A model generated the notes under the pieces. The model did no database searches and was not told the origin of the DNA. It saw only the letters and a list, made by a program, of their open reading frames with translations. The translations under genes and the position numbers were made by a program. 64,000 nucleotides of DNA from Paguma larvata (lineage: Eukaryota; Chordata; Mammalia; Carnivora; Viverridae). This document shows positions 13,110 to 25,112 of this stretch, in pieces. Location: the NCBI GenBank assembly GCA_030068075.1, contig CM057831.1, forward strand, positions 12,567,370-12,631,369, read 5' to 3'. Position 1 is the stretch's first letter; each line of letters opens with the position of its first letter.

Positions 13110-13322
13110 GAGGCAGCTGGGTGGCTCAGTCGGTTAAGCGTCCGACTTCGGCTCAGGTCGTGATCTCACGATTCGTGGGTTCGAGCCCCGCAGCGGACTC
13201 TGCGCTGACAGTGGAGGCTGTTTTGGATTCTGTGTCTCCCTCTCTCTCTGCCCCTCCCCCGCTCATGCCCTGTCTCTCTCTTTCTCTCTCTCTCAAAAAT
13301 AAACAGTAAAAAATTAAAAAAA
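13110..13322 (+). mobile_element. felid CanSINE, well preserved
   Basis: The copy is complete, with an intact B-box (GGTTCGAGCCCC at 13178-13189). Target duplications AAAAATCGTACT at 13095-13106 and AAAAATCATACT at 13323-13334 differ by one base. Confidence 0.95.
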
Positions 13323-15849
13323 TAAAAATCATACTATATTCAGGAAATTCTGAAGAAAATTAATTTTTTGTAGCTCTAATTAGATCTTTTACAAGTATTT
13401 TTAATATGGTGGAAGCTACTTGGCCTGCTATTGTCAGCTAAATCTTTGCTTGCTTTATGGTTTAAGCATTTTCATGGTGTAACCTTTGAGAGTGTTCATG
13501 GATGCTGTTCTTTGCCTTTCCGTTAGCAGCGCAGTGTTGGGCTTCGGTTGACGATAGTGGGTGATTGGGGGTGGGAGAAGAGGTGGGGTTCTTCATCTCC
13601 TCCCTCTCGTGGGCAGTAAAATCATCTGGCAAATGCCTTTCCAAGGATGTCGAGTGTGTATATAAAGGAAAAGCCTAAGATTGCTAAGGAAGTGGTGTTT
13701 TGGTGAGGATTTCATTCTCTTTTACTCCATGGAAACAAGCCTTTTGAGCTTTTACTTGTCTGCTGATTTGTCCGGTGATCCAGGTAATCTATAGCAGTCT
13801 TTGTTTTCTCTGCGGTGTATGAAATGTAGCAAAATGGTAGAAAAATAGCTTCAGTGAAAGGGATGTACCTATCACAGAGGAGCAAGATAGGAAAGGAAAA
13901 GGATGTTTTTACATTGTTCATTATTCTTAAAATAGCTTTTAAGGTTTTTTTTTCATGTTTTAAAAAACCTAATTTGACCTAAAGGAAGAAAATTTCTAGT
14001 TTTGAAAACCTGTGTTTTAATAGCTTAGCTCGAGAACAAAGGTTTAACATCCAGCATTGCAGGGATATTTTCATTCAAAAGGATAGGAAGCAGCATCCTT
14101 TTTGTAAACCTTTTTTTAGAACTGAAATGACATACCTTCTCTTGAATCTTAGCGAGGGACTTTGATTTATTATTCTGTAAATTGTGATTTAATTATCTGA
14201 AGCTTCAGGATGGTGGTTTCCCTTTGATACCCAAGGGACCTCGGATGGGGTATAGGAGAAGAGGGTTAATCCTGTGGTGGGGGGAAGGGAATGTTTTTAT
14301 AGAGTAATCGTCATGATTATTTTTTCATTTGAGACTAAAACGTAGCTCACAGTCATTCGGAAAAGGTGATCTCCATGGTGCCAAACACTCTTATGAACTT
14401 GAATTATTTTGTCCTTTGTTCAGTTTGTGGTATTTTTTGCCTTTGTCAGCTAAAACGTTGGTTATAAATATGAAGACGCTGCCGGATTACTATGTGATGG
14501 CATTGGAATTGCATTTCGCTTTTTTTTTTTTCCTGCATTCATATCTGTGAATACAAGAGCAGAGACGTGAATGTGAAAAGAAATGGTATAAAATGCTGCA
14601 GGCTTTTTTGTTTCCTCCTGAATGTGTTTTTCATAGTGGAAGTTATTTTCTTATGGACAGAAAGATCCAGGACAGTGATGTATGACACTAAAAAGTGTTG
14701 AGTGCTACAGACGGCTCTGTTTAGATAGCCTGAAACCATTTTTAAGTATACTTTGAAGCTTCCAGTTAATTTGATCATTTCCATCATGGTGATTTGAGTT
14801 ATCGTACTGTTTGCCACATTTTGAAACCTGGTTGACCCTTTAGAGTATTAACAAAATAACAGTTACTTATTGAGTATTTACATTATGTTCTGTACTTTAG
14901 ATCTACATGAGGTTTATAGTCTAGTAGAGAATATAAAAAAAACTCATGCAAATGATGTACTATTTTTGGTGCTAGGATGTGAGTACTGGTTGTATACTCG
15001 TGTACTAATATTTAGGTATTTTTTGTAAACTGCTGCATTTAATTCTCCTAACAACCCAGTCACAAAATTATGACTGGCCCTCTTTTGTAGAGGAAGACAT
15101 TTATATTTTGAGAGGTTAAGTAACAAACAAAACCATGAAGCCCAGGCCTGTCAAATCGCCAACTCTTTGCACTGTTTCCACTTGAGCAGATGAAAACATT
15201 TTATCACAATCATTTTGCATCACAAAGAGTGTTGACGACAGAGTGAACAGGAGATCGGGATCTTAATCTCTGCCCGTACTGGGCGGTTGTGTACATAATT
15301 TAACATCATCTCTTAAATGTGAGATTGGACTAAGTCACCTTAAAGTAGAGCTCTAACAGCGTTTTTCTGTTCAGTGTAAGAGATTTTCATGTGTGGCTTA
15401 TGGAAACAAGCTTCGTTAATGTGTGTTGTTTAAAGTATGTACCATCTTCTGCCTTATTACAGTGTACATTTATTGACATGATTACTATCTGTTTTCTCCC
15501 TTTTCCCTTTACCCCAAATATTTTGCAAGGATCTAGGTTAGGGCCTGACTATAGAGTATGTAGTTATAAATTCATTTATTGCATAAATGAACGCATGAAT
15601 AATAAACTTGTATAGTACATTGGTAAAATAGATAAGTAACTTCGTACTTTTTAATACCAATACATCCTGTTGGGGCTCCAGTTATTCATCTTATTATTAC
15701 AGTGATCTTTTGAAGAACTAAATAGTGTGAGAATCTTGAAGAGAAGAGAACCTACAATCAAGTTTAGGCAAGTAAACTTAAATTGGCCAAAATTTCTCCA
15801 TATAAAAGCATGGATAGTATAGAACTTGATGACCATAGGCCTGCCCAAT
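13323..15849. other. mostly unique intron sequence
   Basis: I recognise only a MIR relic at about 14990-15150. No exon candidate was found. Confidence 0.5.
14990..15150 (-). repeat. MIR relic
   Basis: In reverse orientation the core elements are TTTAATTCTCCTAACAACCC and GAGAGGTTAAGTAAC, in the usual spacing. Confidence 0.55.
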
Positions 15850-16022
15850 TATTTATTTATTTATTTTTATTTTTTAATGTAATTTATTGTCAGATTGGCT
15901 AACATACAGTAAAGTGTAAAGTGTGCTCTTGGTTTTTGGGGTAGATTCCCATTGTTCATCGCTTCCATACAACATCCAGTGCTCATCCCAGCAAGTGGCC
16001 TCCTCAGTGCCCATCACCCATT
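15850..16022 (-). mobile_element. carnivore L1, 3' end only
   Basis: It begins with a T-rich tail and carries the 3' UTR landmarks GCTAACATACAGT, ACAACATCCAGTGCTCATCC and GTGCCCATCACCCATT in antisense. The 8-bp duplication TGCCCAAT at 15842-15849 and 16023-16030 shows a complete, severely 5'-truncated insertion. Confidence 0.85.
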
Positions 16023-16732
16023 TGCCCAATATTCAAAAATACTGTATTAAAGCATTATTGGAGACCGCCACGTAAACAAAAGAACAAGACACCGTATCTT
16101 TTCGGTTTATCCTTTAAGTTATATATACTCTCAAATGCTATTAGTTTACAATGAGTAGAAAATATTCAGACGATTTAGTCTTTTTACTTAAAATATTTCT
16201 TAAGTAGCTTAAGGTATGACATAATGTTTACTGATAGTTTTGGTTCATTTGAACATTAGGCTTTTTGAGATTTGAATAGCTTTATTGAGGTATAGTTGTT
16301 GTATAATAAACTATATATGTTTAAAGTATACAGTATGATAGGTTTTGATTTTTGTATGCAGTGGGGAAACTCTCCACTACAATTAAGATAATAAACACAT
16401 TCATCACTCCAAAAGTTTCCTTGTACCTTTTCCCTTCTTCCTTCTGATTCCTTTCCACCTGTCCCCCAGCTGCCACTCTTACTGTCATTGTGGATTAGTT
16501 TGCATTGTCTTGAGTTTTATATCATTGGAATCTTATAGTATGTGTTCTTTTTTGTTTGACTTCTTTAGTTCTGCATAATTATTTTAAGATTCATCCATGT
16601 TGTGTGTGTAAATAGTTTGTACTTTTTTATTGCTGAGCAACACTCATGTGTAGATAAACTATAGCTTGTCCATTTACCCATTGCTGGCCATTTGGTTGTC
16701 TCAAGTTTTGTGCTATGAAGAATAAATTTCCT

Positions 16733-16939
16733 GGGGCACGTGGGTGGCTCAGTCAGTTAAGTGTCTGACTTCGGCTCAGGTCATGATCTTGAGGTTCAGG
16801 AGTTCAAGCCCTGCATCAGGCTCTGTGCTGACAGCCTAGAGCCTGGAGTCTGCTCTGGATTCTGTGTCTCCTCCTCTCTCTGCCCCTTCCCCGCTCACAC
16901 TCTGTCTCTCTCTCAAAAATAAATAAACATTAAAAGAAA
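16733..16939 (+). mobile_element. felid CanSINE in old L1
   Basis: The insertion is complete, with a perfect 15-bp target duplication AAGAATAAATTTCCT at 16718-16732 and 16940-16954. Confidence 0.96.
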
Positions 16940-17155
16940 AAGAATAAATTTCCTTTGGACATACAAGTTTTTATATGGACATAAGTTTTCATCTCACCTA
17001 GGAATAGAATGGCTGGATCATGTGTAAGGAGTATATTTAACTTTTTAAGAAACCGCCACATTGTTTTTGAAAGTGAGTGTATTTTATTATATTTTTACCA
17101 GCAGTGTTCCAGTTGCTCCACAGCCTCACCAATATTTGATATTGTTAGTCTTTTT

Positions 17156-17355
17156 CGTTGTTTGTTTGTTTGTTTATTTTGAGAAGGACGAGGATAGAGT
17201 GTGTGAGAAAGTGGAGGAGGGGCAGAGAGAGGAGGAACGCAGGCAGGCTCCCCACCGTCAGTGCAGAGTCCATCGTGGGGCTTAAACTCCTGAACCGTAG
17301 ATCATGACCTGAGCGGAAGTTGGGTGCGTAACTGACTTTGCCACCCAGGCGCCCC
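17156..17355 (-). mobile_element. CanSINE in old L1
   Basis: It runs from a GTTT-rich tail to CCACCCAGGCGCCCC. Target copies ATTGTTAGTCTTTTT (17141-17155) and ATTGTCAGCCTTTTT (17360-17374) agree at 13 of 15 positions, which suggests an older event. Confidence 0.9.
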
Positions 17356-17551
17356 TGGTATTGTCAGCCTTTTTAATTCCAGCCATGTCAGTGGGTGTAT
17401 GCTAGGATCACGGCGCAGTTTCTGTGTGCATTCCGTGTAGTGACCAGTGGTATTGAGCACCTTACCATGTGTTTATTATCATTCACATGTTTTTCTTCAT
17501 GACTTGCCTGTGCAAGTCTTATTTTTTTAATTTTTAAAAATTAATTTATTT

Positions 17552-17772
17552 GGGGCGCCTGGGTGGCTCAGTCGGTTAAGCGGCCGACTTCGGCTCAGGT
17601 CATGATCTCACGGTCTGTGAGTTCGAGCCCCGCGTCAGGCTCTGTGCTGATGTCTCAGTGCCTGGAGCCTGCTTCAGATTCTGTGTCTCCCTCTCTCTCT
17701 GCCCCTCCCCTGCTCACGCTCTGTCTCTACGTCTCTCAAAAATAAATAAATGTTAAAAAAAAAAAATTTTAA
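17552..17772 (+). mobile_element. felid CanSINE in the tail of a younger L1
   Basis: The copy is near-consensus with intact A- and B-boxes. The perfect 16-bp repeat AAAAATTAATTTATTT at 17536-17551 and 17773-17788 is the target. That target is the T-rich tail of the L1 3' end that follows. Confidence 0.96.
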
Positions 17773-18372
17773 AAAAATTAATTTATTTAAATTCAAGTTA
17801 GTTAACATACAGTGTAGTTTGGTTTTGGGAGTAGAACCCAGTGATTCATCTCTTACATATAACACCCAGCGATCATCCCAACAAGTGTCCTCCTTAATGC
17901 CCATCACCCATTTAGCCCAACTCCCCACCCGCCTCCCCTCCAGCAACCCTCAGTTTGTTCTCTGTATTTAAGAGTCTTAGGGTGTGCCTCCCTCTCTGTT
18001 TTTATCTTATTTTTCCTTTCCTTCCCCTATGTTCATCTGTTTTATTTCTTTTCTTTTCTTTTTTTTAACGTTTATTTATTTTCGAGAGACAGAGCATGAG
18101 CAGAGAAAGGGCAGAGAGAGGGAGACACAGAATCGGAAGCAGGTTCCGGGCTCTGAGCCTTCAGCACAGAGCCTGACACGGATCTCAAACTCACGGACGG
18201 TGAGATCATGACCTGAGTTGAAGTCGGCCGCTTAACCGACTGAGCCACCCAGGCGCCCCCTGTTTTAGTTCTTAAATTCCACATATGAGTGAAATCATAT
18301 GGTATTTATCTTTCTCTGCCTGACTTACTTCGCTTAACATAATGCACTCTAGTTCCATCCAAATTGCAAATG
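17773..18372 (-). mobile_element. carnivore L1 3' end inside old L1
   Basis: Antisense 3' UTR landmarks are AGTTAACATACAGTGTAG, AACACCCAGCGATCATCCC and GAGTGAAATCATATGG. The 5' truncation point is near 18372, where the host L1 resumes. The tail lies to the left, split off by the SINE at 17552. A SINE at 18051 also interrupts it. Confidence 0.85.
18051..18259 (-). mobile_element. felid CanSINE in carnivore L1
   Basis: The copy is complete. Target duplications CTGTTTTATTTCTT (18037-18050) and CTGTTTTAGTTCTT (18260-18273) differ at one base. Confidence 0.95.
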
Positions 18373-19320
18373 GAAGTCTTAATTTTAATTATGCTGTCTT
18401 TTTATTCTTGAGTTGTAAGAGTTCGTTATATATTTGATTCTGAGTCCATTATTGGATACTTGATTTGGAAATACTTTGTTCCAGTCTTTTATTTGTCCTT
18501 AAATTCTTTTAGTATTCTCTCCTAATTTAAAAAACAACTTTATGATATATTGTTCACATTTCAAGGATCAGAAGTTTTTAACTTTGAATTCCAGTCTGTC
18601 AGTTTTTCCTTTTATGGATTTTGCTTTTGGTATATTTTCCTAATCAATATTTTCTTCTTTGTTTGCTTTTAGAAGTTTCATAGTTTTATCTTTACTTTTA
18701 AGTCTGGGATACATTTTGAGGTGGTTTTTTAATATGTTATGAGGTATCAGTTGAAGTTTTTTTTTCTTCTTCTTCTTTTTTTTTTTTTTTTGTATATGGA
18801 TATCCAAATAGTCCAACAACGTTTGTTAAAAAGATTGGATTGCTTTTTCACCTTTGTGAAAAATCAGTTGTCCATATACTTGGGGGTCTCTATCCTGTTC
18901 TGTTGATCTCTTTCTCTCTTGACCGTGATACCACGTTGTCTTGACTACTGCTTGTTTATAGTAAGTTTTGAAATCAAATAGGTTTGATCCTCCAGCTAGA
19001 ATCTTTTTCAAAGTTGTTGGCTCTTCCAGGCCCTTTGCATTTCCATATGAATTTCAGAATCACTTTATTCATTTCTGGAGAAAAGCCTGTTGGGATTTTG
19101 ATCGGACTTGCAGTGAATCTGTAATCAGTTTGTGGGTGAATGACATCTTAACAATATGGAGATTTCCAGTCCATGAACGTGGCATTTAGCTCCATTTACT
19201 TAGATCTCAATTTTTCTTAGCCATGTAAGTTTTCCGTTAATGAGTCTTATATATCTTCTCTCCGATTTACCCCAAGCGTTTAGCATTTTAATGTCACTAT
19301 GAGTGGTATTGTCTTTTCAA

Positions 19321-19529
19321 TTTTTTTAATGTTTATTTATTTTTGAGAGAGAGAGAGAGAGAGTGAGTAGGGGAGGGGCCCATTGATAGGGAGACACAGA
19401 ATCCGAAGCAGGCTCCAGGCTCTGAGCTGTCAGCACAGAGCCCCATGCAGGGCTCAAGCTCAACAAACCGCAAGACCATGACCTGAGCTGAAGATGGATG
19501 TTTAACTGACTGGGCCACCCAGGCGCCCC
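19321..19529 (-). mobile_element. felid CanSINE in old L1
   Basis: It runs from a T-run and GTTTATTTATTTTTGAGAG to CACCCAGGCGCCCC. Flanking sequence is old L1 on both sides. The exact target repeat is blurred by the T-rich site. Confidence 0.92.
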
Positions 19530-20021
19530 TCAGTTTCAGTTTCTAATTGTCTGTTGTTAGTGCAATATATAGAAATACAATCAATTATACATTTTGAATC
19601 CTGCAACCTTGCTAATAAACTTATTCATCAGTTCTAGTAGCTTTTTTGCTGATTCATATAGATCATCATGTAGTCTATATAAATACAGTTTAACTTTTTC
19701 CTTTCCAGTCTGGGTGTCTTATATTCAGTTTTCTTGCCTTACTGCACTAGCTGTAAGAATAGTACAGTGCTGAGTAAAATTGGTGAGAGGGAATGTCCAT
19801 GTCCTGTCCCTGACCCTGGAGGAAGAGCCTTCTGTTCTTCACCATTAAACAGTGTTAGCTGTAGAGTTTTGTAGATGCCATTTATCAGATGAGGCTTTTT
19901 TTTTGCGAGTATTTATTGCTATAAGAACTACTAATATAATTGATTATACTATTGTTCAAATTAAGTAAAACAGATTTAAGTAGGAGGAGCACATTTACGT
20001 TTTTAAAGAACAAAGACTTTC

Positions 20022-20191
20022 GGGGCGCCTGGGTGGCTTAGTTGGTGAAGCATCCGACTTCGGCTCAGGTCGTGATCTTGTGGTCCCTGGGTTCCAGCTC
20101 CGCATTGGGCTCTGTGCTGACAGCTCAGAGCCTGGAGCCTGCTTCGGATTTTGTGGTTCCCTCTCTCACTGCCCCTCCCCAGCTCGCCCTC

Positions 20192-20232
<41 letters not shown>

Positions 20233-20264
20233 AATAAATAATAAACATTAAAAAAAATAAAAAT
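20022..20264 (+). mobile_element. felid CanSINE with long (CT)n tail
   Basis: About 16 CT units precede CAAAAATAAATAATAAAC. The 17-bp target AAAGAACAAAGACTTTC at 20005-20021 is repeated with one change at 20265-20281. Confidence 0.96.
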
Positions 20265-20488
20265 AAAGAACAAAGATTTTCAGAGTATTTTGCAGTATGA
20301 GAACTACTCTTTTTAACAGAGAATTCTACCACTGCCAAAATTCTGGCATTGCAAGAAGTTACAACTAAACAAGTTTTTAGTATTTTCTCTGCTATGTAAT
20401 AGTTGTGACATAAATTTGAACTCAAATATATTATAAGAACATGATGAGGAAGTAGAAACTATAGATATATAAAAAGAACTTTAAAATA

Positions 20489-20815
20489 CAATTAACCTTT
20501 GAACAACACAGGGATTTTTTAGGGCTGCTGGCATCCCCACACAGTCAAAACTCCATGTTTAATATTTGCCTCCTCCCAAACTGAACTACTAATGGCCTCT
20601 TGTTGACCGAAGCCTTACGGTTAACAGTCAGTTAACACATATTTTGTATGTCCTCTGTATTATATATTGTGTTCCTACAATAAAGTAAGCGAGAGAAAAG
20701 AGCAGGTTACTAAGCATTGTAAGAAGACCTTTGCAGTGCTCTACTGTTTGTATAAAAAAATCCACATGTAAGTTGACCTGCACAGTTCAAACTTGTGTGG
20801 TTCAAGGACCAGCTG
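20489..20815. mobile_element. MER2-like (Tigger/pogo) DNA transposon
   Basis: Both ends are present. The left end is CAATTAACCTTTGAACAACA and the right end is its inverted counterpart TTGTGTGGTTCAAGGACCAG. A TA dinucleotide lies outside each end (20487-20488 and 20816-20817), as expected for Tc1/mariner-type insertion. At 327 bp it is close to the length I recall for the non-autonomous MER2 element. It has no transposase frame. Confidence 0.8.
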
Positions 20816-20817
20816 TA

Positions 20818-22144
20818 ATAAACTTTTTTTCATTCTTTTATAGATTTTCTTATAAAAAAATTAAAATATTGTTTTCATAAAATCAGTAATAATGAGTAAA
20901 ATCGCATTACTTTAGAGTGTCTTTCAGATTTAGTGTAGCCCTTACCATTTTATGGATGATGTAAGTGAGTCTCTGGGGGAATTCTCCCTACTCTCCTGAA
21001 CTCTGCTGTCTGAATCTGAATTTCCAGGCCAGTCTCTCGGAACTCGAGTTCTTAGTAGACATGCCCACCGTGGTGTCCAGCAGGCACCTTGACACACACA
21101 AAACTGCTTCTTACCCAGACTTGCTCTGCGTTTCTTTCCATGGTGAGTGGCACAATGAAATGTTTTGTCATCCAAGCCCAAATCCTGGGAGTTTCTTTCC
21201 TTCTCTTTTCTAGATCTGCTGGAGGTTCAGTATTTATTACTGTAATATTATTTTTAGTATTTATTCTTTTTGCTTCATTGCCTTTGATATTGTTTAGGTC
21301 CTCATCGTTTAAAAAAATCTGTGCCATTACTATTTTCTAATTGGTTTCACAGCCCACAATTTCATATTTTCCCTGCCCGTGCTCCATTCTGTTTCAAAGG
21401 GGATATTTCTAAAATACATGTTGGGTCGTGTTACTGCCTGGCTTAAAACCTGTCTGTGTTCCCGCATGGTCTCTAGCAGTAGTTCTTTGGAGGAGACCTC
21501 TTTTTTAATGGGCCTCTTTTGAGACTCTCTCTAGAGATTCTTTCACCCCAAAGTGTTCCATTTCATTTCAGTATGGAAGCTGAGGTCTGGGTCAGGAATC
21601 TTCCCAGGCCTCCGCGTGGCAGACAGACTCCTCTGCAGACTCCTCCCCAAGCCTCACGCTCTAGCGTACCGAACTGCTTGCATTTTCTCCAAACACCTCA
21701 GTACAAGCTTCTTCCTTTGCTTAGAATTCTCCGTTTGTCTCTTTTCTGTGGTTAATTCAAGAACTATCTTTTGAACACCCTGAGGAGCTGTGCCAGGTGC
21801 TGGATAGAGACCATCATTAAATACAAGATAATGATAAAATGTGGTAAAAACAAAAAACAACAACAAAAAAGAGAACAGGGTAATTGTGGGAGACACTAAC
21901 AGGAGAAGCCCAGTATAAATTGGGGAACAGAAGTTAGGAAAGGCCTTTCTGAGGTAGGAACCTTTAAGCAAAGACCTGATGTACACTTAGGAATTAGGTT
22001 GGTGAGGAGGGGGTCCCAGATAGAGCAGCATGCAAGATAGCCCTTTCTGGGGGAAGCCTGCGAAGCACTAAGGGAAGGCCACTGGCTGGGGCGTGGTGAG
22101 CAGGAGAGTGGGAGGAGCTGAAATTAGAAAGGCAAAAAGAGCTT
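20818..22144. other. intron sequence with weak old-repeat signal
   Basis: 21390-21470 resembles L2 (TTACTGCCTGGCTTAAAACC). The part from 21770 on resembles an ancient repeat that continues beyond the next SINE. No gene was found. Confidence 0.4.
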
Positions 22145-22323
22145 GGGGCCCCCGGGTGGCTCAGTCGGTCCAGCGTCCAACTTCAGCTCGTGGTCCTGAG
22201 TTCGAGCCCCGCATCAGGCTCTGTGCTGACAGCTCAGAGCCTGGAGCCTGCTTCACATTCTCTGTCTCCCTCTCTCTCTGCCCCTCCCCCATTCACCATC
22301 TTTTGAATAAATGTTAAAAAAAA
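22145..22323 (+). mobile_element. felid CanSINE
   Basis: The head has a variant start (GGGGCCCCCGGGTGGCTCAG) and a short deletion before the B-box (GAGTTCGAGCCCC). The tail is shortened. Confidence 0.93.
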
Positions 22324-22523
22324 TTAAAAATATTTTATATTTGGGTCTTCCCTGTCATGTTTGATGTTTAGATTTTTTCCCTAAGTGCAACGGAAGTTAA
22401 TGAAAGAATTTAAGTGGGGGAGGAACACACTAAGATTTGTGTTTTGAAATTTTATGGCTCCTTATAGGAAAATGAATTGGAGGATGTGTGCAAGAGTAGA
22501 AGTGGCAAGACCTTTTAAATTAC

Positions 22524-22718
22524 TTTTTTTAAAAAGATTCATTCATCTATTTTGAGAAAGAGAGAGAGTAGGGGAGATGCAGAGAGAGGGAATCCCAAGC
22601 AGACCTCGCACTCCCAGGGCAGAGCCTGATGCAGGGTTCAAACCCACGAACTGTGAGATCATGACCTGGACCAAAATCAAGAGTTGAACGCTTAACTGAC
22701 TGGGCCACCCAGGGCCCC
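22524..22718 (-). mobile_element. older CanSINE
   Basis: It belongs to the older type with GGAATCCCAAGCAG in the middle. The target duplication is TAAATTAC/TAAATTAT at 22516-22523 and 22719-22726. Confidence 0.88.
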
Positions 22719-24403
22719 TAAATTATTACAACAGTATAAATTTGTGACAAGGTGGAAAGCTCTGAGCTAGCAATGGCAAAGGTCAGAAATAAATCTGAGA
22801 TAATGTGTTGAAGGTACAATCAGAGAATGCAATGATGGATGTTAACTCCATGAAAATGGGGACTTACTTAGTTTGTGTCTTCAACCTTGAGAACAATGCC
22901 CTGGTATACAGTAAATGCTCAGTTAAGTGTCGGATGGATGGAGCATTGACTATATTGGATGTGGCAGGGACAGGAAGGTGTCATTGATGACTTCTGGATT
23001 TCTAACTAGATCAGATAGGTGGACAGAGGTCTATTTATTTTAGATGGAGAAGAAATTTTGAGAGGCTGAGTAAGAAGTTAGTTTTGGATTTATTGAATTT
23101 GAGATGTCAGTGGTATCTCTAAATGAAGATGCCCAAATAGTAATTGTTTAAAGCCCAGAAGATAAAGGAAGTCTGTTTCCTGAGTCTAATACCCATTATT
23201 TCATTAGACAAGTATTTATTGAGCTGTGTATGTAGCACTGCCCGGGAATATAGCAGTGAACCAGAAATCCTGCCATCATGGAGCTTATATTCCCACAAAT
23301 GAGGGGGCGTGAGTGGGCGGGTAATATATCACATGATCATCTTTAAAACATTTATTTTAGGATACTGTGTGCCGAAGTGCCATGTAGGGTATTGTGAGGA
23401 TACAAAAATAAGGCAAATTCTCCATTGAGGAAATACTAATGTTTTATTGAATGGCAGTGGAAATGGCTTTCGTTACTGGTATTTATTAGTTCTGTATGTT
23501 AATGGATCCAGTGCTCACCCTCAGTCCTTTTACTGTGGCTCCTGAGTTCTTTATTTTGAAGATATTTTTATTGGATGGATTTTGTCTTTAAGTAGGTTTT
23601 TTTTTACCCCCTCTCCAAGAAGGGCTCATAGGTGCTTTATATCCTTATTTCTCTGAAAATTCCTTATATTTTAATTTCCAGTACGCATAAAAACTTTTTA
23701 AGGAATTTTTAGACACTGTGTCATTATCTCTCACACTGGAGCCCTATATTGTGGCAGACGGAGTCTTATTGTGGAGAAATCTTGAGGCTAACTTAATCTT
23801 TCCTACTTGCGCAGGACTTAAATATTTTTGTCTAGGGACTCCTGTAACTTTTTAAAAAATAATTTTTTTAAATTCCAGGTAGTTAACATAGTTCCAGGTG
23901 TACAGTATGGTAATTGAGCAGTTCTGTACATCACTCTGTGCTCATCACGACAAGTGCACTCCTTAATCCCCATCACCTATTTCACCCATCCCCCCACCCT
24001 CTTCCTTCTGGTAACCAGCAGTTTGTACTCTATAATTGTCTGTTTCTTGGCTTATCTCTCTCTCTCTTTTTCCCCTTTGCTTTTTTGTTTTCTTAAATTC
24101 CAAATATGAGTGAAATCATATGGTATTTGTCTTTCTCTGACTGACGTATTTTGCTTAACATGATACTCTCTAGCTCCATCCATGTCATTGCAAATGGCAA
24201 GACTTCATTCTTTTTATGGCTGAGTAATATTCCGTTGTGTATGTATATATACCACATCTTCTTTTATGGACACTTGGGCTACTTCCATATCTTGGGTGTT
24301 GTAAACAACTCATGTATTCTTTTGAATTAGTGTTCTCATATTCTTCGGGTAAATAGTAGTGCAATTGCTGGATCGGAGGGTAGTTCTATTTTTAACTTTT
24401 TAA

Positions 24404-24558
24404 AAATTTTTTTTTAACGTTTATTTATTTTTGAGACATAGAGACAGAGTGTGAGCAGGAGAAGGGCAGAGAGAGAGGGAGGGAGACACAGAATCCGAAG
24501 CAGGCTCCAGGCTCTGAGCTGTCAGCACAGAGCCCGATGCGGGGCTTGAACTCACAGA
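24404..24558 (-). mobile_element. CanSINE lacking its tRNA head
   Basis: It is normal from the T-run through GGGGCTTGAACTCACAGACC, then jumps straight into L1 sequence (TCCATACTGTTTTCC). The head with the pol III boxes is absent, a few bases of the L1 appear to be missing at the junction, and no target duplication is seen. Confidence 0.88.
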
Positions 24559-25112
24559 CCTCCATACTGTTTTCCATAGTGGTTGCACATGTTTGCAACC
24601 CACCAGTGATGCAAGAGAGTTCCCCTTTCTCCACATTCTCGCCAACACCTGTTGTTTCTTGTGTTGTTGATTTTAGCCATTCTGATAGGTGTGAGGTGAT
24701 ATCTCATTGTAGTTTTGATTTGTATTTCCCTGATGATGAGTGATATGGAGCATCTTTTCATGTGTCTCTTGGCCATCTGGATTTCTCCTTTGGAGAATTG
24801 TCTGTTCATGTCGTCTGCCCATTTTATAATTGGATTATTTGTGTTTTTGGGTGTTGAGTTTTATAAGTTCTTTGTATATTTTGGATACTAACCCTTTTTC
24901 AGATAAGTCATTGCACATATCTTCTCCTGTTCCATAGGTCGTCTTTTAGTTTTGTGGGTTGTTTCCTTTGTTGTGTAGAAGCTTTTTTATTGTCATGTGG
25001 TCCCAAGAATTTATTTTTGCTTTTGTTTCTCTTGCTTCAGGAGACATGTCTAGAAAAATATTACTATGGCCAGTGTCAGGAAAATTACTGCCTGTGCTCT
25101 CTTCTAGGATTT

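Larger units (their letters stand above)
16275..19905 (-). mobile_element. old L1 with five later insertions
   Basis: Antisense 3' UTR sequence starts near 16275 and ORF2 sequence runs on to about 19905. The continuity across the inserts is visible: L1 stops near 17520 at AAGTCTTA and resumes near 18375 at the same word. Later insertions are SINEs at 16733, 17156 and 19321 and a younger L1/SINE cluster at 17520-18370. The minus-strand frame at 18826-19011 keeps an ORF2 C-terminal patch (FKTYYKQAVVKT) but ends in stops. Confidence 0.75.
21770..23340. repeat. ancient interspersed repeat remnants
   Basis: Apart from the two SINEs, the text resembles old LINE-type repeats I cannot name with certainty. 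Examples are GGAGTTTAAG-like wording near 22410, the L2-like GGCAGGGACT-type segment near 22845-22950 and TATTTATTGAGCTGTGTATG near 23213. The similarity is low. Confidence 0.35.

Noticed and set aside
13110..13190. tRNA-like sequence with A- and B-box
   Set aside because: It is the head of a tRNA-Lys-derived SINE. It lacks a proper cloverleaf and is followed by the SINE body, so it is not a tRNA gene.
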